Assembly (NCBI RefSeq): GCF_027580225.2
Contig: NC_073361.2
Span: forward strand, 16,935,001-16,999,000
DNA: 64,000 nucleotides
Origin: Misgurnus anguillicaudatus
Lineage: Eukaryota > Chordata > Actinopteri > Cypriniformes > Cobitidae
Reading direction: 5' to 3'
Shown: positions 12,534 through 24,200 of the stretch, one piece after another
Layout of the letters: each line of letters begins with the position of its first letter
How positions within the stretch are numbered: the first letter of the stretch is position 1
Position numbers and translations under genes: made by a program
Notes under the pieces: model-generated
Seen by the model: the letters and a program-made list of their open reading frames with translations, nothing else
Told to the model about the DNA's origin: nothing
Database searches by the model: none

Positions 12534-13612
12534 GGGTTGTTGGGGACATGTCTTTTTTTCAAGTCTTAATTTGGCCACAACTTTCTCTGCGTTTCAGCAA
12601 ATGGAATGATTCTGGTGACAAATCTTACATTGACATGTTTTGAGAACATGCTTTTTCAAAAACTCAACAATATACCATGGGCAATTTTTTTACCCTTTCG
12701 GGTTGTTCATGGACAAAAAAGCCACTAAATTAAACGGCTCTAAAAATGTATCAAATAAATTTGTTTTTCTTTTTTTTCATAAATCTGTTAATCAGCCAAG
12801 TTTTGTGCACGAGGGAGGTGCTCCTCAATCCTAACCCTACACGTACACACAAATATGCCATTATACTCCATATAACTCAATGTACAGGCCAGAAATTAAG
12901 CTGTTTTTTTTGCACAGGCCTACTAAAGGGTTAATGGTGCCACATGGTGATCAACAGTAAAAATGACTAATTTTACCTCTTAGCAAAAAGAAAAACAGCC
13001 AACAATCAAGAATGCATGATTGTATAGTGTCATGGCTTTGCAATCAAAAAATTTTGTTATAATGAAAGTCAATGGGGCAAAAGCATCAAACAAGTAATTA
13101 AGAGAGAAAAATTTAATTCTGATGCTGCACAAAACCTAAAAATGCATCAAAGCCAATTTTTTTGCTTTTAACTTTTAATTTTATTATTATTATGATTAGT
13201 ATCCTTCTCATCTGTCTTTTTATGCATTTCTGTACAGCACTTTGGTCAGTGCACCATTTCAAATGTGCTTTATAAATCAATAACCTTAAAACTTGTTTTT
13301 ATTAATCTTTGGCATACCCAAGACTGTAAAAAAGGTTTAAAAAATCAAGTCCACAATAACTTTTTATATTAAAAAATCTGTCATTTTGGGTTTTCTCCCA
13401 AATCAGTGACATTACTTATGAACTTGGCGATTAAAGAGTTCAAATCATGGAATTTTTGTAAACGTTTGGTAGTTTTGAACAGTACTGAGGTTGATTAACA
13501 GATTTATGCAAAAAAAATAGAAGGACGGGTTGATCTGATACATTTTTACAGCCGCTTTTTTGTCCACAAACAACCCGAAAGGGTAGTGAATTTGAACAAC
13601 CCACAAGGGTTA
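12534..13612. mobile_element. Non-autonomous inverted-repeat transposon, about 1.08 kb
   Basis: The left end reads AACCCTTATGGGTTGTT and the right end is its inverse, AACAACCCACAAGGGTT. A second nested pair is CCCTTTCGGGTTGTTCATGG (about 12692) and its inverse with ACAACCCGAAAGGG (about 13566). No transposase is encoded; the internal frames are short and AT-rich. Confidence 0.65.
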
Positions 13613-14207
13613 ATAGAGGAAGTACTCATGAATTCACTAATACCTTTGGGTGGATGTATAAATGGCATTTTAAATAAAATGTGAGCTGTAAGGAACTGAT
13701 TTTTTTTTTTTGCAGCCACTACAGACATGTGGTCCAATATTAATATGCCCTTAGTAGGATTGGCTACTATTTTAGGCCTGATCTGAGGGCTATTTCATAA
13801 AACTCGCTTGGAAAAGCGAGGATTAGAGTTTCAAACTCGACTTGAATTAACCTAACAAATGAGGCGAGGCTAAAGCGGTTTCAAAAAAGGCAAATGAAGC
13901 TTACGCAATCCAACTAATATGATCCAGATTTCCCTAGTCAAGATAATTGCGCGTGCACGCTATTCTTGAGCAGCCCTAGAGGTCGAGCGTGGATCAAATC
14001 GATCAAAGTTAAAGAGAAAGTGGTAATTTTTGATAAAAATGTATGAAAATTTTACTACTGATTGAAAATTATAATACTGCTGCAATAAACAAACCCATAA
14101 AATAGTTGGAAAGTCCTTATGGATCAAATCCTTGCATGCAGAAACTAAATTTAAATATATCGTCTTATTTTAAAGCGATCACATGAACGCACGCAATACT
14201 GTCAGAA

Positions 14208-14290
14208 TTGATGGCCTAGTGGTTAGTGCTTTCAGCAACGCATACTGGGATCCGGGTTCGATCCCCGTCCATGCTCTTGTGGCTTTGCTT
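14208..14290 (+). repeat. tRNA-derived SINE head with intact A and B boxes
   Basis: TGGCCTAGTGGTTAG fits the polymerase III A box and GGGTTCGATCCCCG fits the B box, about 35 bases apart. The flanks do not form a 7-bp acceptor stem, so this reads as a SINE promoter and not as a functional tRNA gene. Confidence 0.6.
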
Positions 14291-14587
14291 TGCTGATTTT
14301 CATATATTATACTTTTTAAAAATAACACAAATCTTAACTTTTAAAACACAATTTGTAGTTTACTAAGTAACCTATATAATACATATTTAGCAGATGAATG
14401 ATTTTAATACATTTACAGTAACTTTAAATGTAACTTAAATTTAATTTTTTTTAATTCGGGGGTACATTTCAAAAGCAGCAACTTGAGTGGACAATAAAGT
14501 TACAGGTGAAAATAAAACATAAATATATTGTTCATAAGAATGGTAAATGGTAGTATGAGAGATTTTAAACCACTGGTTTATTATCAC

Positions 14588-15014
14588 ACTGTTAAAAAAA
14601 TTAGCTGTAGTTATGCAGCTGTTTGCCAGTAACTTATGTAGATTTAAAGGTTTATTATTTACTGGCAACAGTTTGTTCAAAGTTAAATCAACATTAAACA
14701 TTAACAAGTCTATGATTTTACAGCATAAAACTATAAAATAACAGCCTCATGCAAAGCATTTTGTGAACCAGAAATCCTCATCAACCTTTTTCTGTTGTTT
14801 CCTTCATATTTTGGTTCCCAGAATGCTTTGCATGAGGCTGTTATTTGATGGTTTTATTCTGTAAATAAAAAGACTTGTTAATGTTTAATGTTCATGTTCA
14901 TTTAACTTTGAACAAACTGTTGCCAGTAAATAACACACACATAAATCTACAGTAAGTTACTGGCAAACAGCTGACAGTAATACTGTAAGTTCTACATATT
15001 TTTTTAACAGTGTA
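14588..15014. mobile_element. Long palindromic MITE, arms of about 200 bp
   Basis: The termini are CACTGTTAAAAAAATTAGC and the inverse ATATTTTTTTAACAGTG. The arms match over most of their length: TTTACTGGCAACAGTTTGTT, ATTAAACATTAACAAGTCT and AATAACAGCCTCATGCAAAG occur on the left and their complements on the right. A short loop of about 60 bases lies near 14770-14820. The element can fold into a single large hairpin. Confidence 0.8.
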
Positions 15015-15432
15015 GTGTTGATAGATAAACAGAGTTCTATTAATGGTTACAGTGAGGATCAGTTGAAGAAAAGCCTGAGGTATAAGTACATTATACTGTA
15101 AGTCAGTACAAGCCTTGTGAGCTGAAAAATTATTGTATGCAGGACACTAACAATCTTCTCTGTGATAAAAAAGAATTTTAACTCATTACAACAAAATGCC
15201 AAGAGCATACCATCACATAATTATATTGTATTCCTTCAGCCATGCAGACACCATAATTTTTTTTTTAATTTTCAAGAAAAATGTAACAACTAGAGAAAGA
15301 TACAAATACTGTAGATCTTTAAAATAATGTGCATTTTTATGCACACCAAGCATAACAAAATGAAATGACTGTACTTGACTTTTGTGTGTTGTATATTTAA
15401 ATTAAATTTCCTCTTTGTGTGACAGACAATCT

Positions 15433-15545
<113 letters not shown>

Positions 15546-16046
15546 CATCAATACATTGCAATTATAGGAATTAAGATACATCTTAAATTTGTTAATAAAC
15601 TATTATCCTTATATTGGGGTAGTTAAGATTATCATTTATATTCAACATTTGATAGGCTTATAATATACCATATTATGAAACACATGTCTATATTTTATTA
15701 ATTATTATTGTAACAAAATTTATCAAATTTAATATATAAGTTGATTTTCTTTAATTGTTAGCTTAATAGTGGTTAATAAAGTCAAATAAAATGTAAAAGA
15801 GTCAACTGTAATATCATTGCATTTACATTTCAGTGTCAGTGGAAGTCTAGTTAAGCAACAACTGAGGCTTAGCCTGACAGTTAGCCTGCTCCGGACCAGG
15901 CTAGTTTGCAAGCATAAGTTTCCATAGTAACCGGGGTTGAACTAGTTCAAGTTTGTTTTATGAAACAAAATCCACCGGCAATAAGCCAGACTTAACAAAA
16001 TAAGCCTGGCTTATTCTGTAATCTAGTTTTATGAAATAGCCCTCAG

Positions 16047-16725
16047 GTATAGTCAGTTTATTTTGATTGCATTTTATTGTGTTTATTTCTTGAAAAATTG
16101 AAAATGAAAAATTTTCAGTTTTTGAAAGATATATTCATTTAAACATTTGTTATGTGAATTAATATTTACTGCCAGGTAAACATTAAAAAGATTTAATTTA
16201 AATTATCACAACAATGTGTGAAAATTATTTCTTGAACCAACAACAAAAACGACAATTAAATGTCAAACCAATAAAACAGACAATTAATCGTCATAATTGT
16301 CACAATTTCTTAGACAATTAACCGTACACCAAATTTCACAACCGTGACAGCACTAGTTACCGCTGCTATTACCTCAGACGGTAATGTTAATAACATGCCA
16401 GTGGCAGCTGACCCCAATACCTTCACGAATCTTGATAAACATGATAACTTGATTTGATAAATTTAAAAAAAATTGTATCTTCTGTAATGATGAGTGTGTT
16501 TCAGTGTAAGAGATTACAAATAAAATAAATGTACAATTAATTGTAATAAATGAATTCCCAAACTGCCAATCTTCTACATCTGACTTGCACACGCACACAG
16601 TGTACCAGCAATTCAAGGTGCGCAAGAGAGCACCGTAACCCCCCCCCCCCACATCAAGCACTGCTAAACCCCATATTAACCCTAACAAAAACAAGACACT
16701 TCAATAACTTTTTACACAATGTCTT
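16047..16725. other. Intergenic spacer beyond the pabpn1 poly(A) signal
   Basis: AT-rich, with no gene and no repeat ends recognised. It includes a run of 10 C at about 16640. Confidence 0.4.
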
Positions 16726-16731
16726 TTTATT
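16726..16731 (-). promoter_or_regulatory. Candidate distal pabpn1 polyadenylation signal
   Basis: AATAAA on the minus strand about 1.5 kb beyond the pabpn1 stop. It is followed on that strand by TTGTGTAAAAAGTT. A proximal AATAAA also exists at 18184-18189, about 60 bases after the stop. Confidence 0.45.
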
Positions 16732-18248
16732 TTTTTTCTAATTACAGACTCATGGGTTAAAAATAAAATAAAAAAGGAAAACATCTTTTCCCTTCCACAC
16801 CCACTTCCCCATCTGAAAAAGAAAAACAAGAAACCGAAACGACAAAACCTCTCAGCACAAACCCCCTCCCTCCCTCCCCCTGAAATAAAAGCTCTGTACC
16901 CCTCCGTAAGTAACTGATACCTGCAGCCCACGCCTTAGTGCTCCATCGGGCCCTAACTGCACTGTGCGCTGAGAAAGACAAGGCCCTAGAAGAACCCTCC
17001 CCTTCAACGTCTTTCTGGTCCTGCCTCTCTCACTCACTCGCAAGTTAAGCAGCCATTGCTCTATCATGGCTCTGCCTTCATGAATTCATAAATTTGTGTG
17101 GTGAATGTGTGAGGTGTATGCGCTCTCCGTGTGTGTGTGTGTGTGTGTGAGAACATGGGCCTGGTGCATCTCAGTATAATCATAATGTTACTAAAGCTCA
17201 GCGCTTGTTATTGTAATAAATGCCTCCCGCAGTGGGCCGGTGGTCACCCTGTCCCCCAGTCCCACCCCCCCAAACAGAGAGGATCGGGTGAGTGTGCATA
17301 GCGGGAGCAGATAGAGACAGAGACGCCGCCGAGACAGTAGGGGGTGCTGCGGCCACGGGAGGAGGGGTAGTCAGCCTCCACTGGTCTTGAAACCTGAAAC
17401 GACAAGAAGTGGTCTAATATACAAAGAGAGAGCAAGAGAGAGGGGGGTGGGGAAGCATTAGGTTCAGAATAAGATAAAGATGAACGGGAATGGCGTATGG
17501 CAGCATGAGACAGGGAAAGAAAGTTTGTAAAATAGCAAAAAAAACAAAACAAAAAACAAAACCAAAAACAGATCTCAAGAGCCATGCCATCGTACAATAG
17601 TCGTATGATGTGAAAGATGGTTCAAGAACAATACAACTTAAAAACAATGGCGAACTGTAATCCGCTGTCGGAATACCGCAGGTGGAAAAGGTAATCCGAG
17701 CGAGGGATGAACAGGAAAGAAACCAGTGCTGGGGGAAGGGATTCCAGAGAGCACAGACAAAATAGAAAATGATTCTCAAATAGTGAACAACTTAAGTGAA
17801 AACATCAACATTCTTGCTAAGTCACATATTCACGATACAATAATTAAAAAAAAGTTGACATTTTTTTCTGTTTGCCTATCTTGAGTGCAAACTTGAAGGG
17901 GGCTGTTTGGTGAAAGAAAATCACAGCCAGACAAAAGGACACACATCTGCAGCCTGAGATTACATCATCTTCTCAAATTTAAACAAATGCCACCAAATCT
18001 CCCCGATGGCCATATTGTACCTTACCAGGGTGATCGCAACACCTCCTCACACGCACGCATCGCACACACAATCGCACACTGCGGCCAGTCAGTCTGTCTG
18101 TCTTTCCAGGAGATGGACTTTTTTCTTTTTGTTACATTTTGTCTTTTTTTCTTCTTTTTTTCCTTCCTTTTTTGAGAGGGGTCTTTATTCATTTCTATAG
18201 GGACATGGGGTGATAGTTTAAGGGGGATTCATAGGGGGTAGGGAGGTA
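16732..18248 (-). other. Probable pabpn1 3' UTR
   Basis: This 1.5-kb stretch is less AT-rich than the DNA on either side, contains purine- and pyrimidine-rich runs and CA/GT repeats (about 17131-17149), and has no transposon ends. Long frames on the minus strand (for example 17244-17597 and 17414-17779) overlap one another and show no protein family, as expected of an untranslated region. The UTR assignment rests on position and composition. Confidence 0.45.
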
Positions 18249-21200
18249 TTAGTAAGGGGAGTACCACGATGTTGTTCGCCCTCGGCCCCTGGAAAAGAGA
18301 GAGAAAAAGAGGGTGAGTTCTTTTTTGTGGTTGGTTTAAGAAGACGGACACCAATTTTGGGGTACGATCCTTGTGTGTGTGTGTGTGTGCGTGTAAAATA
18401 GGCATTTCGATGTGCTTAACGGGCTTTAAAACTTTGAGGACAGGATAAAGGGTAATACATAAAAAGAATTTTCACTCATGTTTCAGGTATACACATATTC
18501 AAGGTATAAAATGCAATGTATACCCCTCCTCTACGAGACTGAAATAGGGATTAATGCAACAAATATATATAGTGCAGAATACAATTTAATATAAAGGGAA
18601 GCTGAGGAAGATGATCCAACAGCAAAATGTGTGTGCATTTATATGGATCTAGTGTCCAGTGTAAGGGATTGTGAAAGCAGTCTCTCCCTCTTTCTCTCTT
18701 TCTCTGTAAGGGCGGCTCCTGAGGTCTCTGTAAGGGAGAGATTGTGGGGACATGAACCCTCAAACATGCAAGCACATTTAGCGCACACTGCCGTCTCCAC
18801 AGATGGACTTGGCCACAGAGCAGACATACACATATACACATCAATATATGCATGGGCATCCATTCAAGCAGCCATTGACGCTCCATCACCGCACATCATT
18901 CACACAAACCTACTCCAGGAGGAGCTTGTGCGCTTTATGGCACACAATCTGCTGCATATTTCTGATTAGATACTAATATGGTCAATTTCAGGCTGCAGGA
19001 ATGAACCCTCCATTCTGGAAGTGAACACATTGTTATTTATGCAAGGGGGAGGGAAAATAAACCAAAGTGACCTTTTTAGACCAAACGCGTCTAATGAAAA
19101 ACAAATGCACATGCATGCATTGTTCTGAGCTGAGCTTGACGTCAATCTTAATCAGTTGCATGACTGTTGTTCAAATGCAATAAAGCAGATCCTTCTGCAG
19201 AATGCTGGTACTATGATCGAAATAAACAACTGGAAAGAGATCTAATACACCTCTGCATTAAATATAAGACACACTGAATCTAGAGATTACAAATTTGTTT
19301 TAAAATAAACTAATCCAAAAGCATTGCACCACGTCTAAAACAAGGCGATCCACAAAGTCAACAAAACTTTCTAAACAAACTAATGTCCAAGATAACAAAA
19401 ACAAGGCAAAGATAAAATCCATAGTTAAAAATTTAAAATTAGCTTGACTTCTCTAATTTGCCTCCCAAAAACCTTACCAGCAACCCAAACTCATATCACA
19501 CTATGTAGCTGTCGATTACTACCCAGGCATCTGCAACAATTTCACCCAGAAAGAACCAAAACCAGGGTTTCCCGCAGCACTTTTCAGTTCAGGCGGCCCA
19601 CCTAAGCTGGGAAACCCTCCCACCTTAACTTGGTCGTCCAAAAAAATTTTTGCTGCACAAAAGGCCGTCAAGTGCATCTCGGAGAATAACGTGGACGCGC
19701 TTCACACCGCGAGTGGGCACGCGCGCCACATGGCCGAGATAAAAAGACATGGTCCGTCATTGTCTGGAGGATAACTAACATTTAATTCATTAATAATCTA
19801 GTATGTGTTCATTTTCCGTCATAGCTTCTTCAAAATTTAGTTTTATTTGAGTGTTTTAAATAAAAATATTTTCATCATGACCCGTACGCCCCGCCCCTTT
19901 GATTGCCACCCACACAACCCTATCACCTTAACTAACAAATTTTCTGCAGGAAACCCTGCAAAACACTTAGTCAGAAACAAAACCGTGTCTCCAAACATTT
20001 TAAGTTGCCCATCTAGTAGGAAATCAGCAATGACCGGTTATTATTTAGCAGATTCTTCGATTCAAAGTTTCTGAGCTTCCTGATCTGAACGGGGTGTCAC
20101 AAAAAAAGTGCAGTGCTGTGGGCATTAGGAACCAGTGGGTTTAGTATATAGTAATTTTAAGGCAGTGTTTCCCACGAACACGCAAAAACCCGGTATGAAG
20201 CACTGTCAAGAGCATGTCAAACCAAACACAATATATCCCTCAGCACGAACGACGACGTCACAAAAAAAAAACTCCTGGTTTACTGGCTACACGTCAACGA
20301 TGGAACCAGAGTTTCTGAAAATCTTCACCCCAGCAGGAGTTTTCATAAAAGTTTGTTTCAGTCATCTAATACTGCTTGTGCGTGTGGATGAACAGCCAAA
20401 CCGCATAGAAAAAGCTACAGTTTTGAAAATACCCATGTACAGGGACAGGGTCCTACATACTTGTCTGCACTGCTATGATCCTTTCTAGGTAGGTATCTTC
20501 CTTTAATGAGACACAACCTAAACACCTTAACATTTGGAAGCAGGTAACTGAATTCATATTGGGTGCAAAAGATCATTTTATGCTCAGCATCATACACTGC
20601 AGGACAATGGAGATGATGACAATGACTATGCACGTGTTTAATGGGTTGGGTAATTCTTCCTCAGTTTTCCTTTGTAACATGACGATGCAGAGGAGTCTAT
20701 AGAGAGAGTGCACACTACAAAGAGCAGTGTAGAAACCCATCTCATACACAGAGGCATAAAACAGGGGCAGGAAGATTTTTAAACTACACTTAATGGTTAA
20801 GAAGTATTTAGGAGGGCCACAAAAAAACTTTAAAGATAACAAGCAAAAAAAAACAAGAAAATATAATTGAAGAAAAATGAGGAAATAAACAAAACTAATA
20901 AAGCAACAGAGAAAAAAACTTTGTTTTTTAAGCAAATGCATGTTGTGCAAAACACAAACTGATCTGTTGTACACTCCAGAAATACTTTAAGGTAAATACA
21001 CAAAATGAACCAAAATCAAATTAATATAAAAAGAAAATTATTTACATATTACCTTTAAATGATGTGCATGACCACTCTCTCATCTACACGTAATGACTAA
21101 ATATCGTAATTTGCAAAATTGTGAAATTTCACATCCTCAAATTTGTACTATGTATTCTGTGGTTCACAAGTCCTACTCGTCTACAATTATATGTAAACAC

Positions 21201-24200
21201 AGAGCAGGTATTTTATATCGTCAAAACCTTTGCAACATTTATTGCTAATAAAATAAAGAGATTGGTTCCAAAACGCGATAAACTGCTGCAGTATTTTATC
21301 TGGTCAGTATTAAAAAGTATATTCTTCATTTACGCAAAATCCGATATTTGTCATCTTTCCTCTGTTTTTCCAAACCGTGACAAATGCCAGTCTTCCTTCT
21401 CTGCAAAATGCAATAAATCCACTTAACCAATCACAGCACACCATTCCATGCATTATAAACAATGATGGCAGCGCAAAAACAAAATAGTAATTTTGATGGC
21501 ATTGATAAACCTGTGGTGGCGGGGAAGAAACATTAAAGTGTATGTTGCAGGTTAACCACCACTGTCGATTAATGGGTACATAAATCACTCAAGATATGTG
21601 TATAATTTTTAAAATGTCTCAAAAATGGTCTTAAAGACCACTTTTTTTACGTTTTTGCTATTAACGTTTTTTTTAACGCAATTCTGCGATGACGTCACGT
21701 TGGGGAGAAGTGGAGAAAGACTCAGCCAGAGCCATAGAGATAGATGAGACATTTATTGCTGTTTAATACTTGCGTATATAATTTGGAAATCATATATACA
21801 TCGTAGGAAATATATAATGTGTTATACTGCAAAGTTACCATGCTAATTATTATTTATGATATATGTGGAGATAAATAAAACTTCGCAAATCTGCTGATTT
21901 GATCCATTCATGTCCTGACCACCAGGCTAGAGATTTTTAAACATCCTTAATCCACACTTACTAGTCTATCAAATAATATCTCAAATATATTGTTTTGTGA
22001 AATAAAAGGATGCTTTGTTATATTGTTTATGCGATTATAACGAATCACACGATCATTTTATATGCAGCAGCAGTCAGCAGCTGCAGCATACTCGGATCCG
22101 ACCGCATACATACTGTAATAAACAGGCGTTCGGCGGCTTTTTACATCACGACAGGCTAAGCCATTTGAGGAGGAACCGCTCATTGATCACCGTATTTTTA
22201 TAAATCCTGTACATGTTTGGACCTGCCGAACAGGTTGAGCACTTTTATATACTTTATTGAGCAGAGAGGCTGCCTGCACAGTTTGACCAACGGGCTGCGG
22301 GAACCGGCGCACATCACGCCGCCAGACGGTGTTGCTAATATAACTCGAAATGTATAACTATTATCACTATTACCCGACTCTCTCGATTGCCATTCCGCTA
22401 CTGGCTGTAAGAAAGTGAGTGCGTTTGGGTCGCTGGTCCCCGCGAACAGACGTGACGTGCTTCACTCACCTTCCAGGATTAGAGACATGCTGCCAAAACC
22501 GTTTGTGCTGAAGATCGCATAAAGTTACACCCATTTCAGGCAGGATCATGGACCCCCTCAAGCCAGCATGCACGAGTATGTTAATTGTTTGTTTACTTTC
22601 TACACGAAGATATGCTAACGTTATGCTATCTGGCTGTCTGCCTATCTCTCTATACTAGCCTATCCATCTGTCTGTCTGTCTATCTATCTGTCTATCTATC
22701 TATCTTATCTATCTATCTATCTATGTATATATCTATGTATATATCTATGTATGTATGTATGTATGTATGTATGTATGTATGTATTTATCTATTATCTGCG
22801 CTATCAGAACTGTACTTTACTCGTCTTTCTATAGTCATTCTCAATGCTCTCAAGGCGGCTTTGGTCAATTCTCTCCCCAGCGTGACGTCATACAGTGCGT
22901 TGTGAGGGAAAGGAGAACATAAAATACAATGGATAACAGTTTAAATGTTTATTATCAACAAGCAAATTGCACAAATTCGTTGAAAAATTTTACCTGCAAA
23001 ACGCTCTTTAAGCCATCAAAATCTAATAATTTACGTGAGGCACTCCAGAGAAGGAAAAATGCCGGCTGTTGCTTGTTCTCCCGACCGTTCTGTCATGCTA
23101 ACACATTGACCCCAGGGGATCTTATGAAAAACTTTCCATTATTTAACACAAAGTCAACAAAAAAATGCTGATCGCTGTCAAAAAAGTTCAACGACGTCCC
23201 AAGGATGACAGCAGCGATGACAGTTTTATTAATATGACAAAGTAAGTGTTTTGATTAATGGCAAAGATGATTGCACGTTTAAATATTGATTCAACAGATT
23301 TGTAGAATAAAAAAAAGTGGATTTATTGCATTTTGCGGAAAAAAATAATCGGTTTATATAATAAATCTTTAAAAATCTAATTATGGATTTGAATTTTTGT
23401 TGTTATTATAACAAAGATCCTATGTGAAAGTTTGTAACAGAAAATAGTGGTTTTCATCTTGTCATTTTCTTGGTATAGAAAACACATTTTAACCCAAATT
23501 AGGCAAAATGGATTTATTGCGTTTTGGATCCAAACTCTTCAAATATAAACAAATTTATCTACTCCCACATCATCACATTGTGGCTGCGTCTGGCAGCTGA
23601 CTTGCCTCATAAGGCAATGACTTCAGAGGCAGCATATTTCCGAAATATATTCGGACAGCTTCATAGGCAGCGTATCAGATTCGGATTGTAACATAAACAG
23701 AGCGCGCCTATGTGATAACTAATCATACATTTAAAAATAACAATACTTATTTCTCACTACAAATGCATTCAAAAAGTGTAAAAAGTGAAAATGTAACTTT
23801 TACACAAAATTTGCGCTCCAGACACCTTCTTAATGGTTTATTAATTTCTTCCAAGATGAAGGTTTCTCTGAAGACAGGAAGTAAATCCAAAAATTGGATT
23901 CTTGATGCCTTGGAATGCTGCCTCCGAAGGCAGGATTTTAGAGCTTTCGGACGCAGCCTGTGTCTTTCCCCCACCACCTACACCAGGGGTGCCCAAACTT
24001 GGTCCTAGAGGGCCAGTGTTCTGCAGAGTCCAGCTACAACCCTAACCACACACCTTAAGCAGCCAATTAAGGTATTACAAAGCATATTAGAAACTTCCAG
24101 GCAGGTGTGCTGAGGCAAGTTGGAACTAAACTCTGCAGGACACTGGTCCTCCATGACAAAGTTGGAGCACCCCTGACCTACACACGTTGACATAAGCGCT

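Noticed and set aside
14208..14290. Possible functional tRNA gene
   Set aside because: A and B boxes are good, but the ends do not form an acceptor stem and no clean anticodon arm is seen. Better explained as a SINE.
17212..17395. Alternative pabpn1 last exon after a TTTCAG acceptor at about 17395
   Set aside because: It would be open for about 60 codons, but the conserved SWYSPY ending is encoded by the exon at 18288-18249 with a good acceptor and the correct phase. The downstream frame has no family similarity.
17244..17779. Two overlapping minus-strand frames of 117 and 121 codons
   Set aside because: They lie in the probable pabpn1 3' UTR, overlap in different frames, and are low-complexity.
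20573..20974. 133-codon minus-strand hydrophobic frame
   Set aside because: Phe/Leu-rich translation of AT-rich intronic DNA with no domain or exon boundaries.
22585..22905. 106-codon frame over Tyr/Met/Ser repeats
   Set aside because: Generated by the TATC/TATG microsatellite.
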